The notes below the pieces were generated by a model, which worked only from the letters and a program-made list of their open reading frames with translations, was not told the DNA's origin and searched no databases. Positions 22,743 to 37,700 of a DNA stretch of 64,000 nt are shown here, in pieces. Origin of the DNA: Gavia stellata (lineage: Eukaryota; Chordata; Aves; Gaviiformes; Gaviidae); assembly GCF_030936135.1 (NCBI RefSeq), contig NC_082600.1:18731943-18795942 (forward strand). The letters run 5' to 3'. The translations under genes were made by a program, and so were the position numbers. Numbering within the stretch: the first letter of the stretch is position 1; every line of letters begins with the position of its first letter.

Positions 22743-25700
22743 GTAAGGACCGCTGGTCCTGTATGCTGATGCTGGCCACGCTCCAGAAAACGCCTGCTCT
22801 GGGACTCACAGGGAGTTGATAGCTGCCTAGACTAGTCCAGCCTTTCTATGATTTGGGCAAGTGCTTCTGATTCTAGACTTTCAGGAGTGTGTGAAGTTTT
22901 CAAAATAAACAGCAAGAAGATTCCCTCACAGCCTGGTCTTAATTCTTGTCATTCTCACCCCAAGAATTCCCCTCCACTGCTCCTTTTGCTATTTGAATTT
23001 TTTTTGCTTACAACTTTGTCCAGTCTTTGATCTTGTGAAAAGCTGTCATGAGCAGGAGGAGCAGTATTCTTCCTCTAATCATGCTTCTGCATCCTGGAAG
23101 ATCTGTATCATTTAGGCTAAATATTCTATTACTAGGCTAGAGGATCTGACCCCAACTTGCAGGTGAACAAATGATGTCTTGAATTAAACCTCATTTTGAG
23201 ACACATGCATGTTTCTTTCCATTTGTTTTCCTCTTTTCCTTCTGTTATGAAAAAGCTGCCTTTCTTCTCTCCAGTTAAAACAATCTGCAACGGCTGCAAA
23301 TGCACAGTGTGTTTTTGTGGGGTAGAGGACATGCAGAAGCGGGTTCTTTTTAACCTGAATCAGTTTGCTCACTATGTTCGACAGCATAGCCTCAGAGTTG
23401 TGTTGCGCACGACAAGGATATGGAGCACCGGGGTGCAGAGATCAGAGTGAATGGCAGAAAGAGGAGAAAAGGGAACAGGAACTCTTGAGTTTGACACTGG
23501 TGTCAAAGCCAGTGTGTTGTGGAATTGCGGTCTGAGTGTGCATGTCAGGATGGATAGGATTAAATCCAAGTGACTTAACGCTGATTAAGTTCAAGACTTA
23601 TAATCAGCAGTCAGGACACTACAACAGTTTTTCCCTTTGGGAAATTCTTGGGCAATCCCTTAAAGAGATTAATCTACACTTAAATGTAGTCTTTGCTCTA
23701 AACTTGGAACTACCTCTTGCTTTCCTGGAGAACACAATCCATTTAATTCTGATTTATGTATATATTTGTATATGTCTAAATGTTAGAAAAATAGTTTACT
23801 AGACTATTGTTGGTTAAGGTGAACTTGAGAGATTGAAACACTAGTGTACAAATCCAGCGTTTTAAAAGTTAAACTGTATTAAATGTACTGGGTACATATA
23901 TCAAGCTGATTTGCTGAACACTAAAACTTTTTAAGTATTTATTATTTTTACTGTAACTGCCTGTAAAATCTAGAGAGGCTTCAATAAATCCTCTCTATTT
24001 GTGTCGACTGAGGAAGAAACAAGCCTTCAGTGTGTTGGGCACGCTGGGTTTTGTGTTTATGTTTCTCCTCCCCCTCAGCTCACAATCGGTTTGTAACTTT
24101 CAGCACAGTGATGAGCTTAAAACTGAATTAACCAGACTGACAACCTTGTTTCATCTGAAGAAGAACCTGTTACTGGCAAATGCTAGCTCAATGCTTTGAC
24201 AAACTGGTTTTAGGGATTTTGCCTGCTCCTTGCACCGTAGCTGTCGCTTCATAACCATAGTTGGGATATTACACCCTTAATATAAACCATTCCTATTTCA
24301 AATTAAATCTGAAAAAAAGGGATTTTAAAAGTTAAAATCAGAAAACAATTCTAAAAATACTAGTGTTGTACTTGATCACTGCCCACCCTGGGGTGTCTAA
24401 ATATAATTACTGAGTTGTGCTCTGGTTGTTGCTATTGCTGTATAACCAGTCTTGCTGGCTCCCCTCCTCTCTAGGAGGAGTTAATACCACAACATTAATT
24501 CTTTAAATAAAATTACATTTTTTCAAGCTGTGGCTCACGAGAATTACTTTTCTACAGTTGCCCAAGCATAGAGTTTTTAACCTTTCTGTCAGTGAGCCTT
24601 CGATGGCAAGTATATCTGCCAGCTATAATAGAGTTATGAAGAACACAAGATGCACACTTAAGTATTTGTGTCCAACAATAAGTCTTTTGAACATGCCAGT
24701 TTCACAGGAGCAAATCAATTTATGAGTGCGGTCATGCTTTGCAGACAGTTACTAAGTAATTGCTTTTCAAGGTTAGAAAAATGAGGATGAGATTTCTTTA
24801 AACACCTTCATTTTAAAGATAACTTCAACTAACAATGCAAAATAACTGCAACGTCAGATTGTTCTGAATTTCAGTCCTAGTAATTTCTGTATTTTAACCT
24901 CTACTGCTTGGTTCAGGTACAGTATTAACATTTGAAAAAAACCAAAATTAGAACACCACTAATAATCCTATCGAAGTTATGAAAAGAATCAATTCCCAGA
25001 AGATGCAGTGCATCAGCAGCCTGTGCTGTCTTGCCTAGAGGCCTTTTGTGGCCAACCTTAAGGGCCTGGCAGGAGTGAGCACCCGTGGTGGGAGCACATA
25101 CTGTGAGACAGACCCAGAAGTTAGTCATGGAAAATCCACTGTGTGTCTTCCACAAAGTGTAATCCAGACAAGGTTGCCTTGGGTATCAAAAAATTGGGGA
25201 AAATTGCTCCCAGCAAAACCAGCTGAACCATAGACTTCTAGGAGAGTTATACAGAGGAGGAAAGGTACTACAGAAATCTCAGGAGTTGTAACGTTTTTTG
25301 GAAACATTATGCAGACTGATCACCATGTATTTGCGTGTGTTAGTACTCCCTGTCTTCCAGTGGTGGAAGCAAAAGCACTGTAAGTATTTAAATTATTTGC
25401 TCAAGTCACTTGCAGTGGAACCAGGAGTAGGGCTTGGACTTCCAGTTCTGTGCTCCATCAATCATCAAAGTTATTCCATAGCGAACACATGAAAGCAAAG
25501 CAGCGCACCAGGCTTGCAGATTTGTGTAATTCTTTGCTTTCCGAGGGAGAAACTGCAGAAGAAAATATGTTGTACTGTAATTCGCTTTCTTCCTGCCATC
25601 ACCTTTCTTCCTCAGAACTTCTCTGATCTAGCCTGTGTACAAGTGAATTTGTAGACCTGAATGCTCCTGCAAGTAGTTACTCAATGTGACTGTTTTTATT

Positions 25701-28700
25701 ACCAACTGGTTGCTATTCCCTACATACAACTAAGCACTCATAGTATCTCTTTGTAATTTGAGACCTCAGCTGACAGACACATCTCTGGGTTTCAATTGCT
25801 CAGTTCAGCTGTTCGGGGTACAGTTAATACATGATGTTGCATGTTTGTATTACATTTATGTTTTGTGAGCTCCAGTTGTTTTGCATGCTGTCTTCACACA
25901 ACACAGTCAAAACATACTCTGTCGCCTTCTGCAATAGTTACCTGACAGCAGGATGTGTTCATCTGACTAAACAACGATAAAAGGAGGAGAAGAATGTTAC
26001 ACCTTCAAAAATGTCTCTAATTTCATACATGAAAATTTGCGGGGAAAATAGTCCATTGTTGTATACTGTACAGACCCCATCAACAGTAAGTTTGTAAAGA
26101 CTGTGCAGACCCTGTAAATGCTAAGTTTGTACCTGTAACCTCAAGGAATCTGAAACTCCTTTAAGACTTGTTATTCAGCTGTCAGCGGTCAGGATCCACT
26201 ATCAGTGGTGCAAACCTCAAGTGTAGACAAGATAAGGAAAAAAACCACCATTTGCACTTATCAAGTGAGATTCACACCTTGTTTCCTCTGTGGTGACTGA
26301 ACTCGGACTGTTTCCTGATCAGGATGATCTGATCTTTTCTTACATGTTTAGCTTGTCAAGTTCCTAAAATAAATTTTAAGTGTTTTGAATAGTATATAGC
26401 CCAATGTGATAGGCTTACTGTCATTGCAAAGCTAGCTTGTATATTGCCTTATGCTTGTGGCTTCTCAGTTCTTTGGTGGTGTTTTTACACATATCTTAGT
26501 TTTTTTTAATTAGAGTTGCTTGGGCTGTGGAAGGACTATCGATGTGCACCTCTCTGCTCCTCAGCAGTTATTCTGACTTCTCTATGGCAGCTTTTCTTAT
26601 TACCAGACTGGCTGCTATTCTCTAAATGCAACTAAGCACTCATAATATACCAGAAAGAGTACTTCCCCCCCCGCCCCCATTCCCTGGGAAAGTGGCTCAG
26701 CTCTCTACTATGCAAAGAGCTAGATGATTTATCTCTGGAAAGCTTAGTGACATATGTGAGCAAATACAGCACTAAATGCTACTGGTAGATTTAGAGAATG
26801 AGCCAACAAACTAGTTCTCCTTAAGAGAAATAGAATTTTGCATATTATTCTGCCTCTCCTGGGAGATGATTGTAGCAGCGAACTTAAAGCTAAAGCTGGC
26901 TTCATGAACAGACTGGAAAGAGAAATGGACCAATACTTTCTGGACACTCCAAAAGACGTAGTCAGTGGAAAAGCCTGATGTGAAACAGTCTTACTAAAGG
27001 TGGAGTACATATTTGAGGAGAAAAATAGCTGAAGAAGTCTGGCAAAATTAAAATGCTGAAAATAAAAACATGTGAATTTGCATACATGGATCCATTTTCA
27101 GTTGTTGTTTTTAGTCTTACACTTACAGTTCCTAGCCCAAAAAGCTCAGTATTTATTCAGGGTTTTGGACACTATTAGCCAGAGCAGTATTTTATTCTAG
27201 GACAGTCTTAAATTCTCCAGTCTTGCAGGTAACAGACATTAAGGATGCCTCAGCTACTTGGCTTCAATTAACATTTCCTCACTGTGCTTACAAAATTGTA
27301 GCTGAAGCTACGGGAAAACCTTTCTTAAGTTCTTAACACAGTTATAGTTTTTGGCTGATTCACTGATGTGTGTTTAAGCAAGGGAATGAAACGTGGCTGG
27401 CATTTCAGACATAGTCTTCTACCATGCTTATATTTTAGAGTTCATTCTTTTTTAGGATGTGGCATTTCAGTGTACCTGTAACAGGAACAGTGCCACTTTG
27501 TAACGAAGCTGACAGTTCATTACAGATGCTTTTTAGCCATGAACGTAGCAGTCATAAGACGAGAAGTAACCAATTTCACAGAAGTCCAAGCTTTTCCCTT
27601 CAGGAGCTATATATGCATGCATGTGTCATAAAACAACTTGATTTTTCCAAACACCCCCAGCCCCCCCAAGCAGTCTACTTGAAAGCTGTGTCACTCAAAT
27701 GCGTAAACAGCTGTATGGCAGAGGAAAGTTGGGGTGCGTTTATTTCTTCCTTCTAGAAGTCCCCCCAAATGTACATTTTGGGAAACAAAACGCCCATCCC
27801 AGGAAAACAGGGGCATTGCACCTCTGATCCCCATGCTTTCAAAACCTAGGAGTTAGTTATTTAAGCATAGATCTTCCACATAAATTTGCTGATGTAGCAA
27901 GAGGTTTAGACTAACCTGGGGAGGAAAGGTCTGAACCATGCTATTAACAGTGTCCATTTTGGAGCTGGCATGTGAGGTCAGTTGTGCAGGAGCAGCTGTA
28001 CAGCTACACCTTCTTGTCTTCTATTCTGTGCAGGGCAGCTGCTACCCACCCCAAATGATGGCCACGAAAGCGTGATTTGCATTTCAATCACAGAATCACT
28101 AAGGTTGGAAAAGACCTGTAAGATCATCAAGTCCGACCATAATTTGGCCACAATTAATCCTGTAAATGTTCATAGCATTCATTTCACATGCTAAACCAAC
28201 AAGAATGGTACCAGCAAGAGATCTGGAACAAGATTATCTCTCTCTCTTAGGGTGGTTTACAGGTACAGCTATGCCAGAAATATTTCTGGAAGAAACAAGA
28301 CTCAAATAGCAGTATTTGAGAGTCAGGGACACATCAACAGGAAAGATTCTAGATTCACATACACCCCTCTACTCTAGCAGCAGACTGTTTCTATTCTGGT
28401 TTTATAGAGATTTATTTTTTTTTACATGTATGGGAGGGAACAGGAGGAGCATGTGACCAATATCAAAGGTGGCTAGTCAGGTCGGCTAATTCTATGCAAA
28501 ACCCCCAACTTTTTTCTCAGATCTGTCCTACTTTAGCCAATGGAGTTTTACCAGCAAAACATGTTTTTGCTGCTCCAGCCTATGTTGGTGGTATTATTAT
28601 GCTACCAACAGGTACAGTTCCCTTAGCAAAAGCCTTCAAAGGCTGAGACAATCCCCAAACAGGCATAAATTAAGGTTGAAGGGAATCGAAGACATTGATC

Positions 28701-31700
28701 TGTTTCCCTCCTCACTAGGGTATTTAACCCATTTAAATTTACCACCAATGTCTACTTAAGAGTGAGAGGGGAGCTATGATCTATTCATCAATCAATGTAG
28801 AGATGCCCTGATTAGTGCTTTCTTCTACTTTTGCTTGGGTTGCTTCTGAAAATCAAATACATGTTTAGTCAAACTGGCGCTCTCATATTATATGTGATGC
28901 CTTTATAACTCTGTTTAACCTCTACCTTTTGACTTGTTGAGGCAACAGCTGGTATAATGGAGAAATGGAGAACTGTAAACAGCGGAGATTGTCTGGGATA
29001 GGTGGAGGAGAATGTAGGCTGACCTGCATAGTAGGAAATAGAGCTGCTTTAGTAAGGACAATTTAAAGTTCAGGGTTAGTCACGTGAAAAGATTTTGCTG
29101 TGGGAGAGTTCATTAGCATTGAATGTGCTTCACCCTTCCCAGAATCTTGCACAACTACCCTCTCTTTTCAGCTTCAGCCACACTTAGAAGACCAAGGATT
29201 ATAAAGTGACAGGATTTTACAGTGTCGTTTCAGTTAAAATAGTGAAAATCACTAATACTCCTAAGTCATCTGAACTTATGTAGGTCCACTTAAACGACTT
29301 CAGTTTGGTTTACAAACTAGCAAATTAGATTAGTTCAACAGAAGTAAGCTTTAAAGCTTGCTTCTTGCCTGCATTTGGAGTGTGCATTTGTTAAATGAGA
29401 TTTCTTCCGTTAAATCTGCACAGCTTTTCCAGCCTGTGGTAGGTTGTAGTTCTAGAGTTCAGGAACGGTTGTTGAAATCCCATTAGATCATTCACAGACT
29501 GCAAGTCTAAAAGAAAAGAATTATTTGGGCTGGGGTTACTAAGAATTTAGCATTCTGATAGAGGTTTGCATTTACTGTAATATCACTTTGATGAGTGTTG
29601 TTATTTCTGCGTCATGGGCAGATGGTTCTGTAAAGAAAATCTGCTCATTCATATCCTGTACAAGTCAGGAAAAGAGCCTGAATAGAAATTCTGCAGTTCT
29701 GTTTTCCACTGAAATCTCTTTTCTTGTCCCGAAGTTGCTTCAGCGTTACTCTACAAGAAATACATAACTAAAAGGAAATTTTCCTTGACCAAAATTCTCA
29801 TCTAGTAAAACAAAATTTAATAAAATCTCAATAATAAGATCTTAATTAATTAACAAAATGCAGAGGTGAGATCGGTAAACCGTACTTGCTTAAGCCAAGG
29901 ACAGTCTTTGATGCTTAGTCATGCATGCTTGGTACAGAACTAATTGAAACTGGTGGAAATCCAACTATTTTCTTCTTTTGCTTGGCACACTTTGGATTTG
30001 TCTGTCAGTATACAAGGGTTTCATTTAGCTTTTTTCACAGAATGCAGAACATTGCTGAGAACCTTTTGTTAAATTTTGTTATCTGTACCAAGTCTGAAGT
30101 AATTTCTGGTTTCTGTTTAAATAAAAAATCAAAATAGGTAAATGAGAGAGAGATTTTATTCGTAGTCTCTATTACTAATGCAACTACAAACACTGAGTTT
30201 TGGTTTAACCTGTGCATTTCAGCCCTTTAGCAACCCTCAATGTCTTATATTTGAATGCAGTTTCTTTTGGGCAATAGCCTGCTCTTAGGCCTGCAAAGCT
30301 ATTTTTCTTCTCGTCTCAAAGGTAAAATCTCTGTTAAAGCTTGTAATGAAAATCTGCTTAATTTCAGGCAGATGTGTGCCATGCATACCAGATTGTACAC
30401 CGAAATGGAATTCCAGATGAACAGATCATTGTCATGATGTATGATGACATTGCTGATAATGACGAGTAAGTGATGAACGTGCACTAGTCACAAACTATAT
30501 GGTTACTACAAACATGCCATAGTCACCAATGTGTTCTGAGTTTGTAGCAGTTTTGTAAGAAAAGACTTTAAAGCCACCTGTGATATGCGTAGAGACGTTT
30601 TATCCATCACCACAATAATTCTCCTTTGAAATGTGCTCATGAGCATTCTAAGCCTTACTCCACAACTCAGCATCAGTTGTGGCACTGAGGACTGCAGAGC
30701 TTCATTGTTATGAGAGTAAGTGATCTTAACTCCCATGTGTAACAGTTTACAGGAGATAAATACCCTAAGACCACAAACATAGGGAAGCTCCGTGTATGAC
30801 TTGCAGGGCTTTTTTGAAAGAACATTATCAGATTAATTCCCAGAATGTACATTCAACAAAGAAGTGTACATATCACATTCTTGGTGAGTGTCTAGAGCAT
30901 ATCATTGCTTTCTATATGAAACAGTTCAGTTATACAACCTCTCATTCTGAGACAACTTCAGTAGAAATCAGCGGACTTCACACGCACAGCAGCACTGGGA
31001 GCAAAGAGGAAAGGGGACTAAAGGCAAGACTGAAAGTAGAAAGATGATAGTATAAGAGACCACCTGCCTACATCTTCAGATTAATCGACATGATCTGAGG
31101 TGGGATACTTGAAGGTACTCTGAGGGTAAGGACACCTGAGGTGAGCATATGTAACTGACTGAAGTGAAAAGGCCTTTATATTCTGAGATCACTTCATGAC
31201 ACATGGTGCAAGCACCATACTCTCTCTCAGGCAAGCTGGCCAGTCAGGACAGTTTAAATGATTTCCTAGTTCTGTGGTCACTGTGTGGCACATGGCTAAT
31301 TCTTCATATTTATGTTCTGTTTAACTTTCAGAAATCCAACAAAAGGCATTGTCATCAATAGACCTAATGGCACAGATGTGTATGCTGGAGTGCCCAAGGA
31401 CTATACAAAGGAGGTAGGAGTGAAACACCATTCCCCAGGGAAGATTCAGCATTAGCCAATATTCTGAATAAACCCTTTCAGCCTGTGGCTTACGCTCCAA
31501 AATGCACACAGTATAAAGCCCCCAGTTTATGCACCTGCATGGTTTGGCATGAAGTTTGGTGTTCATAAGATGAATGTAAACAATAGATGCTTTGAAGTGA
31601 AGCAGTGTTCATAAAAGTAAACCTTTACGCTGTTTCTGTGCTGGCACACGAACTAAAAGAAGGGAAAGTCTTGCATTCATAAATGTTGTAATTCAGTCTG

Positions 31701-34700
31701 AAGAACAGCTGTGTAAGACTAATTGTTTCATTAAATCGGAACAGTAATCCAATCACTTGTTGATTTCATGATTCAGTATCCGAATGAGTCATCAGTAGCT
31801 AATACATTTTATAATGATAGATTGAAAAAGATGGCAGCTAAACTTGCCATCCATGCATGGCTTCTGACTTTCAGAAACCATCTTTCTAAATGAAGATTTT
31901 GTTGTTGTTTTTATGATCAGATTTAACTTTAATTCTCTTAAATCCTTAGGATGTTACTCCAAAGAATTTCCTTGCTGTTCTCAGAGGCGATGCGGAAGCA
32001 ATGAAGGGGGTGGGATCAGGAAAAGTAGTGAAAAGGTAAGAGAAGTTTAATTTAGAAAATAATTGCATGTGTAGTTGTACATTGGCAGTGATTTCAACAA
32101 AAGAAGAGGGTAAATTTAAGCTTGAGAATCCAGCAAGACTGTTGATGGCAATTCCAGGTCATTCACATTAGAAATACAATGGTTCTGGTTTCTTAAACTG
32201 TCCAGCGCCAAGGAGCAACTGCTGATACTTGACTGGCATGGGGTCCAGTATAGATTAATGTATAAAAACTCTAGAGGATAGTGTCAACTGTATTAAGGTA
32301 TTTGTTATTTAGACTATTGTCTTTTGCAAGAATGGCTATTCAAAGAGAGTTTTATTAAGGTTTGGAGACCACTAGAAAGGGTTTGCTAAGGCTTGGCTTA
32401 ATGTATATGAACAGTTGTATTAGTCACCTGAAGAGGTGAGACTTAGCAGTCAGTGGCAGAGGGACAGAGATAGGTTAAACAGCTCATCAGCTGAAAGAAC
32501 TGCATGTCTAATCCCAGCCATGATCTTCGTGGCAGACGTAAGGTTATTGAGGCTTCAAATGTAATGAAATGGGATTATGGTTTATATTTAATGCAAAAAA
32601 ATATTTTTTTTTTGCATGAGTATAAGCAATTAACCTTGTAATTGATGTATTCTGCTTAAGGTATTTATAAACTAAATTACACAAATGATTGCAAGTTTGG
32701 CAATATCTAATATATGAACAATAATAAATTGTAGACTGGCTAAGAAGAACATAAGATCTGTAAATAAGGGGTGTAGTTTATAAGGGCTTATATAATTTAG
32801 ATGATTCAAGAATAAAAGCAATATATTTGAGGGCCTAATTTGAAGACCTCTTGGAAAGATAGCTGGTGTCTCCGTTATTCATCTTGCTTTTACAGAGTTT
32901 GAGATATGAAAGTGTGATGCCTGTTTACTAAGGTGTGTTATATTTCTAACTCAATACTGTTGGTAAAGAGTTACATTGTGTTATATTTTTCTGTGTACAG
33001 TATTTCCTGTAAAACCTTTAAGAATTTAAATTTGACCATTTGGAAGAACTAACCTAGTTAAAGAAAAATTGTATAAGAGCCTATCTTCATCTCACAGTTT
33101 AATTTTGGAGACAAATCAATGAAACAGAAGAGAAGAATCCTGCCCTGGCATTGGGGAGAATAAAAAAAATGAAGGAGCAGGACAGCAGTTGAATAAGCTA
33201 TTGCTCTCAATTGTTTAAACCTCATGAAGTTCAACAAGGCCAAGTGCAAGGTCCTGCACGTGGGTTGGGGCAATCCCAAGCACAAATACAGGCTGGGCAG
33301 AGAATGGATTGAGAGCAGCCCTGCCGAGAAGGACTTAGGGGTGTTGGTTTACCAGAAGCTCAACATGAGCTGGCAGTGCACACTTGCAGCCCAGAAAGCC
33401 AACTGTATCCTGGGCTGCATCAAAAGAAGTGTGACCAGCAGGTCGAGGGAGGTGATTCTCACCCTCTACTCCGCTGTTGTGAGACCCCACCTGGAGTGCT
33501 GCATCCAGCTCTGGGGCCCCCAACATAAGAAGGACATGGACCTGTTGGAGCGAGTCCAGAGGAGGGCCACAAAGGTGATCAGAGGGCTGGAGCATCTCTC
33601 CTATGAAGACAGGCTGAGAGAGTTGGAGTTGTGCAGCCTGGAGAAGAGAAGGCTTTGGGGAGACCTTCTAGCAGCCTTCCAGTACCTGAAGGGGGCCTAC
33701 AAGAGAGCTGGAGAGGGACTTTGTACAAGGGCATGTAGTGATAGGACAAGGGGTAATAGCTTTAAGCTGAAAGAGGGTAGATTTAGATTAGCTATTAGGA
33801 AGAAATTCTTCACCATGAGGGTGGTGAGGCACTGGAACAGGCTGCCCAGAGAAGCTGTGGATGCCCCAACCCTGCAAGTGTTCAAGGCCAGGCTGGACGG
33901 GGCTTTGAGCAGCCTGGTCCAGTGGAAGGTGTCCCTGCCCATGGCAGGGGGGTTGGAACTAGATGATCTTTAAGGTCCCTTCCAACTTAAACCATTCTAT
34001 AATTCTATGATTCTGTGATCCTCAAAAGCTGAAATAGAAAATTATATATGCAAGGCATATAGGCAAAAAGTTAATAAATTGCTTCACAGTTACTAGATTG
34101 TTCTCTGCTAGTAGCTGGAATGAGTGAAGAGGTGACTATAAAGCATTTTTTCATTAAAAAAAAAAAGTACTTCAGAGCACACCTCACCTGTGAGAGCCTG
34201 ATGTTACAAGTCAAATAAGGGAGCGGCTATGTAGAGGGCCAAAGACTCTTAGCTATTCAGGAAGACAACTTGAACCCACATATAAAAGTCTTCGTTATTT
34301 ACATTTCATCTTGGTTGAATTTTTTGCACTTAGGGTCAAGAGTGGGAGCCAGAAAAATAACACCCAACCCTTCTTTGTTAGTCTCTGTAGTGTGAATTTC
34401 CAAGTGGCCTGACTTCTGCTATTGGGTTGGACAAGAACTCAGTTATCCTCTGCCCAGAAGGCTTCTAGGTTGTCTTCCAGGTTGTTCCCTAACCAGCAGG
34501 TTATTGGCCAGGCAGAAGGCTGGACAGTGTCCCCTTGAGCTGCTGCAGTCAGCTCTTTGCAGCCAGGAAAGAGCAAGAGCAAATACAGATTTCTGGACCA
34601 CAGATACAGAGGAAGAGAGGGGGGCGTGGGTACTCCTTCCAATCTGTTGACGTTTTTTTATATTTAATTGTCCCTGAATACAGTTTAAAAGCAAAATCCT

Positions 34701-37700
34701 TTTGCAGATCTGGCTGTTAGGGCAAGACCTTAATATCGCCCAAACATGGTCTGTTTGGTTTAGAGGGCAGTACAAGTCTCTGGCAAACAGGGTACTAGAC
34801 AGACGTTAGGGATTCAAAGCCTGTGAACATGCAGTGCTCAACGGACTGCAGAACCACTTAATACAAATGCCAGTCTAGCTTAATGGGTGAGTTTGTATAT
34901 GGATCAGTTCTTCATAGAAATGTAGGCTGACGCTGATTTGGCTAAGTATGGCCATACAGATCACAACAAGGTAGTATATAAACGTACTTAAGGATCTTAT
35001 CAAAGAAGTTTTTATGGTTTATCCCTGCGTTATTGGTACCTCAGTATAACTTAGTTATAAAAGCATTCTTTTTTTACCAGACTGCTACAAATGCCCACAG
35101 TATAACAGATTCTTCAGATAGGCGTTAAAAAACAATTGTGCTCCCCCCGTACTTGATGTACCAGCCCCTGCCTAACCAGCAATCAGTTTACGGTTTGAAA
35201 TGTGAAGTGTAATTGCTGAATTCCCCATGCTTGGGGGACTAGCCTATATCCCTGTTTCCATTCCTCTTGCAGACACTCATCTCCTCTCATAAGAACCCAA
35301 AGTAGTATGCTTTGGGAGGAAAAAAATACTACCAAGAGGAGGAAGTGCTTCAGCTGTATTATTTTCGAATATTGACATGTCTTGGCATTGAGAAGCATAT
35401 GCTGTTTGTTGTAGTGAAGATTAGGTTGGAGTTGTTAGAAAGAATTTGTTTGCAATTTTTTCATTACAGTGGTCCCAAGGATCATGTGTTTGTTTATTTC
35501 ACTGACCATGGAGCTCCAGGACTTCTGGCTTTTCCTGATGATGATGTAAGCATTTTGGGGGATTACTTTGTCACAACAAACCTAAAATAAAAAGTAATAA
35601 ATACAAAACACAAAAATATTTGATGCACTGCCATTTTGAGGGGGGAGGCAGAAAAAGAGAAATATTCTCCTCATCACCCCAGTTCGTATTTTTTCCAGTT
35701 TGAATCTGAAGCATTCTAGTTGAAATTAAGTTATGTCATTTTGTATTTCATTGGATTTTGGTGGTCCAAGCAGACTGTTTCACACAGGTATGACTTGGCT
35801 TTCTGGTGCACTATGCACATCGTCTGGGACCATTACTCATCTTTTCTGGAGTGGTAAATATTAGGATGTTGTGTTTCAGAAGGGCAAATCACTGGATATA
35901 TTTAAGGGGAAATAGTAAACATAGTCACAACAGTTAGTATTTATTCCTATTAAGTGAATTCTGTGTCTGTTGAACATGAGTGGTTTTAATACAAGCTTTC
36001 TTATTTTACAGCTTCACGTGAAGGACTTGAATAAGACCATTTGGTACATGTATCATCACAAAAAATACCAGAAGGTAAACAAGCATATCGGAAGTTGTGA
36101 GATTAAAAGAGCAGCTGCCATGGAAGAGAGAGATTTGTCTTGATTTTGAGAGTCATTTAAAGCAGGAGGAAGCTGTTGCCATGCAATGAAATTTGGATTA
36201 GGATTTTGCACTTATAAGGACTGATCCTCTCCAAATTTTCTTTTTCCATTTTTAGTTTACTGTATGTTTGCAGTCAATGTTGAGATACAGTGTACTGCCT
36301 TTTGATAACAGTATATATTCTGACCAACGGTGGAGAAACAACATCCGTAACTCATAATACGTACCTGACTTGTTCTTCCTGTGCTTTGTTCGCTTCAGAC
36401 TACACTGTACTACAGGAAGTTTGTATATACCTTGTGTTTCTCTTACAGTTACTAATATTCTTTAAAAGACTGTACCTCTTGTCAGAAAATTCTGTGCATT
36501 TATTTCATCACAAGTAGTTTTAAGCAGAAAAACTAACATTTAGAACATTTTAGTAGCTTGCCTTTTTTAAGCAACGTTCTGTGGTAATCTGTCTACTATG
36601 GCTGACTATATTTAGGAACACATAAATGGCCATTGGTTCCAGAAATACTACATTCAATAGTCGTACACTGCTGTGCCTAAAGAGCGATTGCGTATTTGAT
36701 TTGTGCTTTGTACATTAGTTAGTAGATCCCTGTGGAGTCTATAGAGATTAATAGCTTCTTTTCATTGTGATTATATTTCCCTTTTCCACATAGTTTAGTT
36801 CCCAAAAATGAAAAATTGATCTATTTGCTTTTGTGGTTTTTTTGTAGTATTATGGATAGCTTTTGTTTCAGGGATAGCAGTACAGGCCAACTAGCTACAG
36901 CTGAAAAGCACTGAAGGACTTTACTCCATTTCCTGGACTTTCCATAGACTTTCTTAAGGTCTCTGATTTGTTTTATAGATGGTGTTTTACATTGAAGCAT
37001 GTGAGTCTGGATCCATGATGAATCATTTGGCTGATAATATCAATGGTGAGCAATCAGTTAACTTACTGAACTTAAGTGTCACAACTTGACACAGGCAGGA
37101 CCTAAACAGATACTGTGTCAAGGATAGGTTCAAGGCGCTTTGATGTACAGTTTTAGCAGGGGAGCACAAGAATTAGAGAAAGTAGTATTTTCCATTTATG
37201 GGAAGTTCCTTTTCAAGAATTAATGGAGTCTTACAAAGACTATCAGGGCTTTCAGTTTCTTGCAAATGAGAAGTTGAAAAAGTATTTCTTTTCAGGAACT
37301 ATGTGGTTGCCCTTAACTGGTAGCAGTTGAATTATACTGACATTTCGCAGCCTCAGCACTGCCAAGGGCAGGTGTGAAGTTCCTGCCCTCAGTTTCATTG
37401 AGTAGCAAGGGCACTGGGGAGACATAGTTGCCAGGCAGTTTTGCTACACTCGTTTGCATAATAACCTGGGAAGCGGAACTCCGATTTTTCATGATTTCTA
37501 AGCTGTGAGCTCAGCCTTGATTAGGACTGGGGATCACAACCTTTTCAAACTCCTGCTCCGTGGCAGGGAGACTGGGTGCTCTGGCTTTCTTGTAGTTTTG
37601 AAGCTGTGGTTCCAGGGAAGACCAAGCATGTGCCTATCCATGGCTTCCTGGGCACCCACCCGGACTTCTTAACAGCCCTATCAAGGATTTACAGAAAGTA

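Larger units (their letters stand above)
22743..30367 (+). other. LGMN: LGMN intron 2
   Basis: This is the longest LGMN intron, about 7.6 kb. It contains a pair of diverged direct repeats (25696-25746 and 26597-26648), a 35-bp tandem pair (26066-26135) and a minus-strand CR1 tail near 28087-28200. No further exon was recognised. Confidence 0.7.
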
